From NCBI GenBank assembly GCA_964455095.1, contig CAYVUV010000054.1, positions 1-16,154 on the forward strand: DNA of 16,154 nucleotides. The letters are read 5' to 3'. The notes beneath the pieces are model-generated. The model did not search any database. It worked only from the letters and a program-made list of their open reading frames with translations, and was not told the DNA's origin. The translations under genes and the position numbers were made by a program. Shown in pieces: positions 6,686 to 14,068 of this stretch (positions within the stretch are counted from its first letter, which is position 1; each line of letters opens with the position of its first letter). Source of the stretch: CAYVUV01 sp964455095 (GTDB lineage: Bacteria > Desulfobacterota > Binatia > HRBIN30 > CADEER01).

Positions 6686-7948
6686 ATGCTCATCCGCGAT
6701 CCCGTGCACGGCGACATCTCGCTCAGCCGCCTCGAAGCGGCGGTCCTGGACAGCGCCGCGGTGCAGCGCCTGCGCGGCATCAAGCAGCTCGGCACCGCCT
6801 ATCTGGTCTATCCCGGCGCCGTGCACACGCGCTTCGATCACTCGCTCGGGGCGAGTGCCACCGCGCACCGCATCGTCGGCGCGCTGCGGCGCGAAGGGGC
6901 GGTGATCGAGCGCGATCTCGAGGACCTCATCGCCGCCGGCGCGCTGTTGCACGACGTCACGCACGTGCCGTTCGGCCACACGCTCGAAGACGAACGCCGG
7001 CTCTTCCCGCGCCACGACAAGGGCACGCGCCTGGTGCACCTGCTCGCCGGCGAGCTCGGCGCGCAGCTCGGCCGACTCGGCGTGCGCGAAGAAGTCGCGG
7101 CGCTGCTCGGCGCCGTGCCCGGCGTTCTGCCGCCGTGGGCGGGCGAGATCGTCTCCAGCACCGTCGACGCCGACCTGCTCGACTACCTGCGCCGCGACTC
7201 GCGCTTCAGCGGCCTGGCGCAGGACTACGACGACCGCGTCTTCCACTACTTCGCCCTCGCCGGCGATCATCTGGCGCTGAACATGGCCAAGCACGGCATG
7301 GAGCGGTCCGACGCGCGCTCGGAGGTGATCCAGATCCTGCGCATGCGCTACTTCCTCACCGAGCGGGTCTACTACCACCACACCAAGGTGGCGGCCGGCG
7401 CCATGATCTCGAAGGCCGTCGAGCTGGCGCTCGACGAAGGGGCGCTGAGCGAAGGCGATCTGCTGGTGCTGAACGATTGGACGCTGCTCGACCACCTGCA
7501 GCGCGTCGGGCCGCCCGCCTGTGCCGCGCTGATCGCGCGCTTGTTGCGCCGCGATCTGTTGAAGCGCGGCTACGTCGCCTCGGCCCACACCGTCCCGTTG
7601 GCCGCGCGCACCGCCCTGGTCGAGCGCTACCACGAAGCGCGCGGCGCGCGGCGTGTCGCCGAGGACGCACTCGCCACTTCGCTCGGCTGTGCCGCCGGCG
7701 AGGTGATCCTCTACTGCCCGGCGCTGACGGTTATGAAGGAAGCGGCCGCGCTGGTGAACACGCCGAGCGGCCCGCAGCGGCTGAACGAGATCGCCGGCGC
7801 CGGCCTGGCCGAGATCACCGCCCTGGAGACGCGCTACGCCGACCTCTGGCGCCTCTACGTCTTCGTCCCCGCCGCCGCCGCCGAGCGCGCCGCCCCGATC
7901 GCCGCCGAGCTGCTCGGCCACCCGAGCGAACACCGCCCGCGCGGATAG
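6686..7948 (+). CDS. HD-domain phosphohydrolase, SAMHD1 / COG1078-like
   Basis: The product is 420 residues. The opening MLIRDPVHGDISLSRLE and AVQRLRGIKQLGTAYLVYPGA are the signature start of the COG1078 family, which includes SAMHD1-like dNTP triphosphohydrolases. Metal-binding residues are in place: H52 in HTRFDHS, H89-D90 in LLHDVTH, and D161 in STVDADLLDYLRRDS. The likely reaction is hydrolysis of a nucleotide phosphate in the cytoplasm; the dNTP substrate is inferred from family only. The ATG at 6686 is preferred over an upstream in-frame ATG at 6617 because family homology begins right at MLIRDPVHG and the earlier start would lie in the repeat-flanking DNA. It has its own promoter region and no operon partner; the gap after it holds a repeat and a second promoter. 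Confidence 0.88.
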   Translation: MLIRDPVHGDISLSRLEAAVLDSAAVQRLRGIKQLGTAYLVYPGAVHTRFDHSLGASATAHRIVGALRREGAVIERDLEDLIAAGALLHDVTHVPFGHTLEDERRLFPRHDKGTRLVHLLAGELGAQLGRLGVREEVAALLGAVPGVLPPWAGEIVSSTVDADLLDYLRRDSRFSGLAQDYDDRVFHYFALAGDHLALNMAKHGMERSDARSEVIQILRMRYFLTERVYYHHTKVAAGAMISKAVELALDEGALSEGDLLVLNDWTLLDHLQRVGPPACAALIARLLRRDLLKRGYVASAHTVPLAARTALVERYHEARGARRVAEDALATSLGCAAGEVILYCPALTVMKEAAALVNTPSGPQRLNEIAGAGLAEITALETRYADLWRLYVFVPAAAAERAAPIAAELLGHPSEHRPRG

Positions 7949-8002
7949 GCGCGGCGCTCCGAGCTCCGAATTGATCGCGCGCTACGCTGTGTGCAACGGG
8001 GA

Positions 8003-8048
8003 GCCCTTCGAGACGCCGCCCAAAGCGGCGGCTCCTCAGGGCGAACGG
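8003..8048. repeat. CCCTTCGA...CTCAGGGCGAACGG dispersed repeat, copy 1
   Basis: GCCCTTCGA and CTCAGGGCGAACGG flank a GC-rich hairpin (GCCGCC, CAAAGC, GGCGGC). The outer GCCCT/AGGGC and the inner stem together make an interrupted palindrome downstream of the HD phosphohydrolase. There is no T-run, so it is not a typical intrinsic terminator. A second copy is at 15959-15984. Confidence 0.7.
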
Positions 8049-8053
8049 TTGGG

Positions 8054-8108
8054 GGGAATTGTCGTATGACTAACACAGACCCGCGCCGCTCGCGGCGCTG
8101 CAATTCCC
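8054..8108. promoter_or_regulatory. Nested palindrome upstream of the epoxide-hydrolase gene
   Basis: GGGAATTG (8054-8061) pairs perfectly with CAATTCCC (8101-8108). Inside it GCGCCGC (8083-8089) and GCGGCGC (8092-8098) form a perfect 7-bp stem around TC. The whole structure ends 12 bp before the candidate -10 box at 8121 and would overlap a -35 at 8098-8103, so it may be an operator or a DNA-level structure. Function is unknown. Confidence 0.4.
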
Positions 8109-8126
8109 GCCCGCGTTGTGTAGGAT
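8098..8126 (+). promoter_or_regulatory. Candidate promoter of the epoxide-hydrolase / molybdoenzyme operon
   Basis: CTGCAA (8098-8103) and TAGGAT (8121-8126) are 17 bp apart. TAGGAT ends 7 nt before the ATG at 8134. The -35 match is poor. AGGA within the same bases could also serve as a weak ribosome binding site. Confidence 0.3.
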
Positions 8127-8133
8127 CCCCGCC

Positions 8134-8502
8134 ATGAATCCAGAAACGGTGGTGAGAGATTTCTGCGCCGCGTTCGCGCGGCAAAATGTTCAGGAGCTGC
8201 TCGGCTTCTTCAGCCCCGAGGCGGTCTATCACAACATCCCGCTGGCGCCGGCGCAGGGATTGGCCGCGATCCAGTCGACGCTCGAGCAGTTCGTCGTGCC
8301 GGGTGCGAAGGGCGAGTTCGAGATCCGCCACCTGGCGGTGAGCGGCAACGCCGTGCTGACCGAGCGCATCGACCGCCTGACGCTGGGCGGCAAGCTGGTC
8401 GAGCTCCCCGTCATGGGTACGTTCGAGATCGGCGCCGACGGGAAGATTCGCGCCTGGCGCGACTACTTCGACATGGCCCAGCTCACCAGCCAGATGGCGT
8501 AG
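8134..8502 (+). CDS. Limonene-1,2-epoxide hydrolase-like protein (SnoaL-like fold)
   Basis: The product is 122 residues, a compact alpha+beta barrel of the NTF2/SnoaL type. The active-site residues known from limonene-1,2-epoxide hydrolase all appear in register: Y32 and N34 in VYHNIPL, R78 and D80 in TERID, and D110 in WRDYFD. In that enzyme they position water and protonate the epoxide, giving a diol. The preserved set argues for a true hydrolase rather than a non-catalytic NTF2-like protein, although the epoxide substrate cannot be read from sequence. The ATG at 8134 is taken; an upstream in-frame TTG at 8116 would add only six residues and runs through the -10-like box. The molybdoenzyme gene follows after 7 bp, so the two are almost certainly co-transcribed. 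Confidence 0.85.
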   Translation: MNPETVVRDFCAAFARQNVQELLGFFSPEAVYHNIPLAPAQGLAAIQSTLEQFVVPGAKGEFEIRHLAVSGNAVLTERIDRLTLGGKLVELPVMGTFEIGADGKIRAWRDYFDMAQLTSQMA

Positions 8503-8509
8503 GGCGCGC

Positions 8510-10729
8510 ATGGCCGAGGCGCGCTACACGTTCTGCCGCATCTGCGAAGCCCTGTGCGGGCTGAAGGTGACGGTCGAGGACAACCAGATCGTCGCCATCG
8601 AGCCCGACGAGCGGCATGTCGCCACGCAGGGCTTCGGCTGCGTGAAGGGGCTCAAGCAGCACAAGCTGTTCGGCTCGCCGGACCGGGTGAAGTATCCGCT
8701 CAAGCGCACCGGCAGCGACTGGCAGCGCATCTCGTGGGAGCAGGCGCTGGCGGAGATCGGCGCCAAGGTGCAGCGGCTGCGCACCGAGCACAGCCCCGAC
8801 GCGATCGCCATGTACGTCGGCACGGCCGCCGGCTTCAGCGTCTTGCACCCGGTCTTCGCGCAGGGGTTCATGGACGGCGTCGGCTCGAAGAGCATGTACT
8901 CGTCGGCGACGCAGGACTGCGCCAACAAGTTCGCCGCCGCGCGCCACGTCTACGGCTTCCCGTTCACGCAACCGTTTCCCGATCTCGACCACACCGAGTG
9001 TCTGATCGTCGTCGGCGCCAACCCGGTGGTGTCGAAGTGGAGCTTCCTGCAGGTCGCCAACCCGGCCAAGCGTCTCAAGGACATCGAGGCGCGCGGCGGC
9101 CGGGTGTACTTCGTCGACCCGCGCCGCACCGAGTCGGCGAAAGTCGCCGGTGAGCATGTCTTCATCCGGCCGGGCACCGACGTGTTCTTCTACCTCTCGT
9201 TCCTCCACGAACTGATCGCTGCCGGCGGTGTCGATCGCGCTCGCGCCGAACGCTTCATGACCGGGCTCGACGACCTCGAACGCCTCGCGGCGCCGTGGCC
9301 CGCCGAGCGCACCGCGCCGGTGACGCGCATCCCAGCCGCGACGCTGCGTGCCATGGTCGAAGCGTATCGCCAGGCCAACGGCGCCGCGCTCTACAGCTCG
9401 ACGGGCGTCAACATGGGCGGCCACGGCGCGCTGGCGTTCTGGCTGCAGGAAGCGATCAACGCGGTGTCGGGCAACCTCGACCGCCGCGGCGGCACACTGG
9501 TGGGGCGCGGCGTGATGGACTTACCGCGCTTCGGCGTCAAGCACGGCCTGCTCATGCGCGACGCGCGCTCGCGCGTCGGCGGCTTCGCCTCGGTGAACGA
9601 CGCCTTTCCCGGCGGCGTGCTGGCCGACGAGATCCTCACGCCCGGCGCCCAACAAGTGCGGGCGCTGTTCGTCACCGGCGGCAACCCGCTGCTCACCATG
9701 GCCAACGCCGGCCGCATGCGCCAGGCCTTCGAGCAACTCGAGCTGCTGGTTGCGCTCGACATCTTTCGCAACGAGACCGCCTCGCTGGCGCACTACATCC
9801 TGCCCTGCACGACGCCGATGGAACGCCCCGATCTGCCGTTCATCTTCCCACTCATGCTCGGCCTGCAGTCGCGCCCGTACCTGCAGGCCACCGCGCGCGT
9901 CGTCGCGCCCGACGGCGAGCAGCGCGACGAGGCAACCATCTATCTCGACCTCGCCCGCGCCAGCGGGGTGAGCCTGTTCGGCTCAAAGCCCGCGCAGCGC
10001 TTGCTCGAAGCGGCCAAGCGCTGGCACCAGCACCGCCATCCCGACGAGCAGCCGGCCGTGCCGCAGGAAGCGATCCTGTCGCTGATCCTGCGTCTGACCG
10101 GGCAGAGCAGCTTCAAGCGCCTGCTGCGCCATCCGCACGGCGTGACGCGGCCACCGCACCGCCAGAGCGATTTTCTCGGCGAACGCGTGGTGACCGAGGA
10201 CGGGCGCGTCCACCTCGCGCCGCCCGCGCTGCTCGCGGCGGCCGAGCGCCTGGAGGCCGCCTTCGCGCGCGAAGCCGCCAATCCCGACGGCCTCAAGCTC
10301 ATCACGCGGCGCGCGGTGCAGACGCACAACTCGTGGACGCACAACGATGCGGAGTTCGTCTCCGGCGGCCGGCACACGAACTTTCTCTATGTGCATCCGA
10401 CGGACGCCGCGCGCGCCGGCCTCGCCGACGGCGACCTGGCGGACGTGTCGACCGCCACCGCGACCGTGCGCGTTCCGGTGCGCCTGCTCGACGATCTCAT
10501 GCCGGGTACGGTCGCCCTGCCGCACGGGTGGGGGCATCAGCACGCCACGGGGCTGGGTGTGGCGAGCCGGACCAGCGGTGTGAACGTCAACCTGCTCGCC
10601 GCCGACGGGCCCGAGCGGCTCGAACCGCTCTCGGGCATGGCGCACCTCACCGGCATCCCGGTCGATGTGCGGCGGGCGGCCGGGCCGCAGGCGCCGCAGG
10701 ACTGGTCCGGCATCGCCGCGCCGGGCTGA
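8510..10729 (+). CDS. Molybdopterin-dependent oxidoreductase (BisC-like, single subunit, N-terminal 4Fe-4S)
   Basis: The product is 739 residues, typical for the cytoplasmic catalytic subunit of formate dehydrogenase / assimilatory nitrate reductase-like enzymes. Four cysteines bind a 4Fe-4S cluster: C9, C12, C16 and C44 (CRICEALC then GFGCVKG, with the conserved K46). The bis-MGD core follows, with SSATQDCANKFAA; C137 there is the best candidate molybdenum ligand. The next segments are VGANPVVSKW, the FVDPRRTESAKVA nucleotide-binding stretch and VTGGNPLLTMANA. The C-terminal dinucleotide-binding domain (about 605-720) includes HTNFLYVHPTDAARAGL and MPGTVALPHGWGHQ. There is no Tat signal, so it should be cytoplasmic. 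No small Fe-S, flavin or cytochrome subunit is adjacent. The substrate is unknown; coupling to the epoxide hydrolase 7 bp upstream suggests a shared pathway for an oxygenated hydrocarbon or similar compound. Confidence 0.88.
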   Translation: MAEARYTFCRICEALCGLKVTVEDNQIVAIEPDERHVATQGFGCVKGLKQHKLFGSPDRVKYPLKRTGSDWQRISWEQALAEIGAKVQRLRTEHSPDAIAMYVGTAAGFSVLHPVFAQGFMDGVGSKSMYSSATQDCANKFAAARHVYGFPFTQPFPDLDHTECLIVVGANPVVSKWSFLQVANPAKRLKDIEARGGRVYFVDPRRTESAKVAGEHVFIRPGTDVFFYLSFLHELIAAGGVDRARAERFMTGLDDLERLAAPWPAERTAPVTRIPAATLRAMVEAYRQANGAALYSSTGVNMGGHGALAFWLQEAINAVSGNLDRRGGTLVGRGVMDLPRFGVKHGLLMRDARSRVGGFASVNDAFPGGVLADEILTPGAQQVRALFVTGGNPLLTMANAGRMRQAFEQLELLVALDIFRNETASLAHYILPCTTPMERPDLPFIFPLMLGLQSRPYLQATARVVAPDGEQRDEATIYLDLARASGVSLFGSKPAQRLLEAAKRWHQHRHPDEQPAVPQEAILSLILRLTGQSSFKRLLRHPHGVTRPPHRQSDFLGERVVTEDGRVHLAPPALLAAAERLEAAFAREAANPDGLKLITRRAVQTHNSWTHNDAEFVSGGRHTNFLYVHPTDAARAGLADGDLADVSTATATVRVPVRLLDDLMPGTVALPHGWGHQHATGLGVASRTSGVNVNLLAADGPERLEPLSGMAHLTGIPVDVRRAAGPQAPQDWSGIAAPG

Positions 10730-10744
10730 TCGCCGCGCGCGGCG

Positions 10745-10775
10745 TTTGCACCGGCCGCGGCCGAGCGCGTACACA
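10745..10775 (+). promoter_or_regulatory. Weak candidate promoter of the membrane SGNH gene
   Basis: TTTGCA (10745-10750) and TACACA (10770-10775) are 19 bp apart. TACACA ends 8 nt before the ATG at 10784, and no ribosome binding site is obvious. The gene may instead be read from the upstream operon, since the gap is only 54 bp. Confidence 0.25.
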
Positions 10776-10783
10776 GACCGGGC

Positions 10784-12361
10784 ATGAAGGCATACGCTGC
10801 GGCCGCCGCCGTTGTCGCGCTGTGCGTGGCGGTCCTGGTCGCCCGGCCACCCGGTACGCAACACGAGGTCGAAGAAAACCTCGCCCTCCCATTCGAGCAC
10901 CTCGACAGCGGCGAATTCTCCACCGCCATCGGCGAGGCGCCGGCGGCGTCGGCGAAACAGCGCGACGGCTTGCTGCTGGTCCTCGAGGACGGGCGGGAAG
11001 TCGAGTCCCAGTACCGCCGCGCCCTGGCCGGCGGCCAGGGCGGCCCCGCCAGGTCGACCGCGCGCGTCGAGTTCAAGGCATCGGACGCCAGCGACCCGAA
11101 CGTCAACGGCCGCACCTACACCCTGCGCTACCGCCGCGCGGCGGTGCCGGCCGTCGTGTACCTCATCCTCATCGGCGCCGCGGCGTGCGTGCTCTTCGTC
11201 CTCTGCGGCAGCGCCATCAACCGCCGCCTGGCCGCGCGCCCGGTGTCGCGTCGCGTCGTGTCGGTGGTCGTGTCGCTGATCCTGCTGGCCGCGTTGCTGC
11301 AGCTGGTCGGCACGGTGCTGGTGGCCGACCGCTTACCGAAGGTCGAGCCCATCGCGCGCGACCTCTACGAACAGATCTTTCTCGGCCGCGAGGTGGGCGG
11401 CGAGCCCGGCAGCTCGGCCGTGTTCCGCGAGCACCACTATCTCAACTTCGCGCTCAACCCCGACGCCGTCTACATGAACGAGCGCCAGTTCAACGCGCAC
11501 TACCGCATCCGCCGCAAGGAGCCCATCCGCCCGCGGCCGAAGTGGCGGGCACTGGCGCTCGGCGGCAGCACGACGTTCGGCGAGCGCACGGCGCGCGAGG
11601 AGGACACCTGGGTCTACCGCCTCGAGCACAAGATCCGCGCGCGCTACGGCGCCGGCTACGACGTCATCAACGGCGGCGTCGGCGGCTACAACGTCGTCGA
11701 GAACTTTCTGCACTACGTCCTGCTGCTGCAGGATCTCAATCCCGACCTGGTGATCCTGTACGTCGGCATCAACGACGTCCACCCGCGCCTGATCGGCGAC
11801 ATCGAGCCCGACTACTCGAACAGCCGCATGACCTGGCGGCCGGATGAGTACACCAAGCCGCGCGCCAACCCGGTGCTCGCGCCGCTGTCGCTCTACCGCT
11901 TCCTGATGTTGCGGCGCCTGGAAGAGCAGGCGTTTCTCCACATCTACATGCTCGTGCAGCAGCCGTATCCGCCCGAGTCGGAGTGGGCGGCGGCGCTGCA
12001 GCGCAACGGCTCACAGGTCTACCGCCGCCACCTGGAGAACCTCGTGCGCCTGTTGCTGGCGCAGGGACGCCATGTCGTGATCGTCCCGCAAGTCTTTCTG
12101 CCGCGACCCGGCGAGGCATCGGACGAGGTCTTCGGCCAGGGCGTGGCGGAGCACAATCAAGTCAACCAGACCGTCGCCCGCGAGCTACATGTCCCATTCC
12201 TCACCGCCGTCGCCGCGCCGGACACCTTCGCGCGCCGCGACCTGGTTCCGTACGACAACTGCCACTTCAACGACGCCGGGCACGAGAAACTGGCCCAGAT
12301 GCTGTTTCAGTTTCTCGAAGCGGAGCACGAGCTCCCCGCCGGTGCCGCGGGGGTGAGGTGA
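10784..12361 (+). CDS. Membrane SGNH/GDSL hydrolase with N-terminal extracytoplasmic domain
   Basis: The product is 525 residues. Hydrophobic segments lie at about 4-21, 122-143 and 160-182. Between the first and second is a small domain of about 100 residues (LLLVLEDGREV, VEFKASDASDPNVNGRTYTLRY) that probably sits outside the cytoplasm. The SGNH domain starts near 250: GGSTTFG with nucleophile S262 (block I), NGGVGGYN near 300 (block II), YVGINDV with G328, N330 and D331 (block III), and DNCHFNDAGH with D491 and H494 (block V). All four catalytic blocks are intact, so an esterase, deacetylase or acyl-transfer role on an envelope glycan or lipid is likely; the substrate is unknown. It follows the molybdoenzyme by 54 bp in the same direction and may share its transcript. 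A repeat-rich gap separates it from a convergent CoA transferase. Confidence 0.82.
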   Translation: MKAYAAAAAVVALCVAVLVARPPGTQHEVEENLALPFEHLDSGEFSTAIGEAPAASAKQRDGLLLVLEDGREVESQYRRALAGGQGGPARSTARVEFKASDASDPNVNGRTYTLRYRRAAVPAVVYLILIGAAACVLFVLCGSAINRRLAARPVSRRVVSVVVSLILLAALLQLVGTVLVADRLPKVEPIARDLYEQIFLGREVGGEPGSSAVFREHHYLNFALNPDAVYMNERQFNAHYRIRRKEPIRPRPKWRALALGGSTTFGERTAREEDTWVYRLEHKIRARYGAGYDVINGGVGGYNVVENFLHYVLLLQDLNPDLVILYVGINDVHPRLIGDIEPDYSNSRMTWRPDEYTKPRANPVLAPLSLYRFLMLRRLEEQAFLHIYMLVQQPYPPESEWAAALQRNGSQVYRRHLENLVRLLLAQGRHVVIVPQVFLPRPGEASDEVFGQGVAEHNQVNQTVARELHVPFLTAVAAPDTFARRDLVPYDNCHFNDAGHEKLAQMLFQFLEAEHELPAGAAGVR

Positions 12362-12383
12362 GGCGAGGTCACCCGCTCAGATT

Positions 12384-12518
12384 CCCTCTCCCGGCTGGGA
12401 GAGGGCTAGGGTGAGGGGGATTCAAGAAATCTCCCAACCTCATGACAACGATCGAGACCGGCTGCGGAACAGGATCGTCGAATCCCCCTCACCCAACCCT
12501 CTCCCATCCGGGAGAGGG
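12384..12518. repeat. Long inverted repeat of CCCTCTCCC/GGGAGAGGG hairpins between convergent genes
   Basis: The left arm (12384-12423, 40 nt) and right arm (12480-12518, 39 nt) are near-perfect inverted copies, differing by one substitution and one small indel. Each arm is itself a hairpin, CCCTCTCCC-GG-TGGGAGAGGG style, followed by GGGTGAGGGGGATTC. The centre carries a further short pair, ACGATC and GATCGT. It lies between the stop codons of the membrane SGNH gene (12361) and the CoA transferase (12564), where it could end transcription from both sides. Confidence 0.88.
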
Positions 12519-12563
12519 CTCAGAGGGAGCAGACTGTGCTCAGTCGTTGAGTAAGCCGACCGC

Positions 12564-13775
12564 TCAGATCACATCGCTCTCGCGCAGGGCGCCGACCTGT
12601 TCCCAGCTGTAGCCGAGCAGCTCGGTGAGGATCTCCTCGGTGTGTTGGCCGAACTCGGGGGCGGGCAGGCGCACGCTGCCGGGCGTTTCGCGCAGGCGGA
12701 TCGGAATGCCGACCACCTGCGTCTTGCCGTAGCGCGGGTGGTCGAAGTCGACGATGTAGTCGTTCGCCGTGACCTGCGGGTCGTTGGGCAGGTCGTCGAC
12801 GCTGTTGACCTGGCAGAAGATGAAGTCGCCGCCGGCGCGCAGCAGCGTCAGCCATTCGGCCAGCGGCTTGGTGGCGAAGACTTCGTCGAGCAGCTCGATG
12901 GCGGCGCCGGCGTTGCCGGCGCGCACGCGCAGGTTGGCGAAGCGCTCGTCGGTGGCCATCTCGGGCCGGCCGATGACGCGGCAGAAGTCGGCCCAGTAGC
13001 GGTCGGGCTGCAGCATGCCGAGGCAGATCCACTTGCCGTCCTGACAACAGTAGTGGTTCCAGAGCGGGTTGGCCTGGTACTTCCGCGGCATGCGCGGGAT
13101 GGCGAAGCCCATCATCAGGCGCGCGGCGACGCTCAGCCCCTGCAGCATGGTCATGCTGCCGAGGTGCGACGCGTCGACCTCCTGGCCGACGCCGAAGCGC
13201 TCGCGCGCCAGCAGTGCCGCCAGCACGCCGTAGGCGAGCATGATCGCGCCCATCTGGTCGGCGATGCCGCCGGCGATGGCGAGCGGCGGCATGTCGGGCT
13301 CGCCGGCGGCCAGCATGATGCCGGAGCGCGCCAGGCCGAGCTGGTCGAAGGACGGGTCGCCGCTCTCGGCGCCCTCCGGGCCGTACCCGGTGGCGGTGGC
13401 GTAGATCAGCTTCGGGTTGTGGCGGCGCAGCGTGGCGTAGTCGAGGCCCAGCCGGCCGGCGACACCCTGGCGGAAGTTCTGCACGAAGACGTCGGACTTG
13501 GCGATCAGCTGGTAGACGATCTCCTTCGCCTCCGGCTTCTTCAGATCGAGCGTGATGCCCTTCTTGTTGCGGTTGTTCGCCTCGAAGTAGAAGTTCGGCC
13601 GCTCGCCGAGATCGACGCCGCTCATGCGCATCATGCCGCGGCCCGGATCGCCGCCGACGCGCTCTTCGATCTTGATCACCTCGGCGCCGAGATCGCCGAG
13701 CATCGCCGAGCACACCGGCCCCTGCTGCCAGATCGTCCAATCGATGACCCGAAACCCCTCCAACGGCATGGCCAT
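12564..13775 (-). CDS. CaiB/BaiF family III CoA transferase
   Basis: The product is 403 residues, the normal family length. It should transfer CoA between carboxylic acids through a covalent aspartyl intermediate in the cytoplasm. It starts with the family pattern PLEGFRVIDWTIWQQGP and CSAMLGDLGAEVIKIE, then NRNKKGITLDLKKPEAKE, and DVFVQNFRQGVAGRLGLDY. The catalytic aspartate is D173 in AIAGGIADQMGAIMLAYGV. Downstream, GQEVDASHLGSM matches the segment that lines the CoA site. The two-residue-shorter start at the second ATG is possible, but AGGAG five bases before the ATG at 13775 supports the longer one. The acid substrate is not evident; no acyl-CoA dehydrogenase or hydratase is next to it. 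It is divergent from the TPR-pentapeptide operon. Confidence 0.92.
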   Translation of the reverse strand: MAMPLEGFRVIDWTIWQQGPVCSAMLGDLGAEVIKIEERVGGDPGRGMMRMSGVDLGERPNFYFEANNRNKKGITLDLKKPEAKEIVYQLIAKSDVFVQNFRQGVAGRLGLDYATLRRHNPKLIYATATGYGPEGAESGDPSFDQLGLARSGIMLAAGEPDMPPLAIAGGIADQMGAIMLAYGVLAALLARERFGVGQEVDASHLGSMTMLQGLSVAARLMMGFAIPRMPRKYQANPLWNHYCCQDGKWICLGMLQPDRYWADFCRVIGRPEMATDERFANLRVRAGNAGAAIELLDEVFATKPLAEWLTLLRAGGDFIFCQVNSVDDLPNDPQVTANDYIVDFDHPRYGKTQVVGIPIRLRETPGSVRLPAPEFGQHTEEILTELLGYSWEQVGALRESDVI

Positions 13776-13805
13776 GGTCGCTCCTCTCTGCGCTTGAACG
13801 CGCGC

Positions 13806-13835
13806 ACTCTATGGCGCCGGTGTGCGCGATGACAA
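13806..13835 (-). promoter_or_regulatory. Candidate promoter of the CoA transferase
   Basis: On the minus strand TTGTCA (13830-13835) and TAGAGT (13806-13811) are 18 bp apart, and TTGTCA matches the consensus -35 at five of six positions. Transcription would start near 13799, giving a short leader of about 24 nt that carries the AGGAG ribosome binding site. This is the most conventional promoter in the window. Confidence 0.5.
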
Positions 13836-13883
13836 GCCGGGCGCGCGGCGCCGCGCGGCGGCGCAGGTGATGGGGCAGATCGC

Positions 13884-13921
13884 ATGTGCCGCGCGGGGCA
13901 CATCACCCGCGCGGTGATGTG
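13884..13921. promoter_or_regulatory. Two overlapping inverted repeats in the divergent control region
   Basis: ATGTGCC (13884-13890) pairs with GGCACAT (13897-13903). CACATCACC (13899-13907) pairs with GGTGATGTG (13913-13921), a perfect 9-bp match. The two pairings share bases 13899-13903, so only one hairpin can form at a time on a single strand. It lies between the CoA transferase and the TPR gene, upstream of the TTGACA box at 13938. Confidence 0.5.
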
Positions 13922-13937
13922 TCGGCGCACATTCACC

Positions 13938-13970
13938 TTGACATAGAGAAGTACACGAATGTACCGAATG
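13938..13970 (+). promoter_or_regulatory. Candidate promoter with palindromic operator upstream of the TPR operon
   Basis: A perfect TTGACA lies at 13938-13943. The -10 position 18 bp later is TACCGA (13962-13967), a weak match. A perfect palindrome, GTACA-CGAA-TGTAC (13951-13964), covers the spacer and enters the -10. CGAATG is also repeated at 13956 and 13965, 9 bp apart. The patch is clearly more AT-rich than its surroundings. A repressor bound here would block RNA polymerase; no regulator gene is in the window. The leader to the TPR start would be about 95 nt. Confidence 0.45.
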
Positions 13971-14068
13971 AGAGGTGGTGCGGCAGCGCGCGGCCCGCGG
14001 AGATGGCGATCCCCGCGCGCGGCCGCAGCCGACGGGTTGCGATGAGGCGAAGTTCGGGAGCGAGCCGG

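Noticed and set aside
6416..7933. Extension of the transglycosylase frame to 859 codons on the minus strand
   Set aside because: The extension is antisense to the HD phosphohydrolase and crosses the 6-bp-period repeat; real homology starts only after the GTG at 6415.
9295..11847. 850-codon plus-strand frame across the molybdoenzyme and membrane SGNH genes
   Set aside because: Arg-rich frame-shifted reading of two genes whose own frames carry all expected motifs.
12642..13832. 396-codon plus-strand frame opposite the CoA transferase
   Set aside because: Antisense shadow; the minus-strand protein has the catalytic aspartate and a ribosome binding site.
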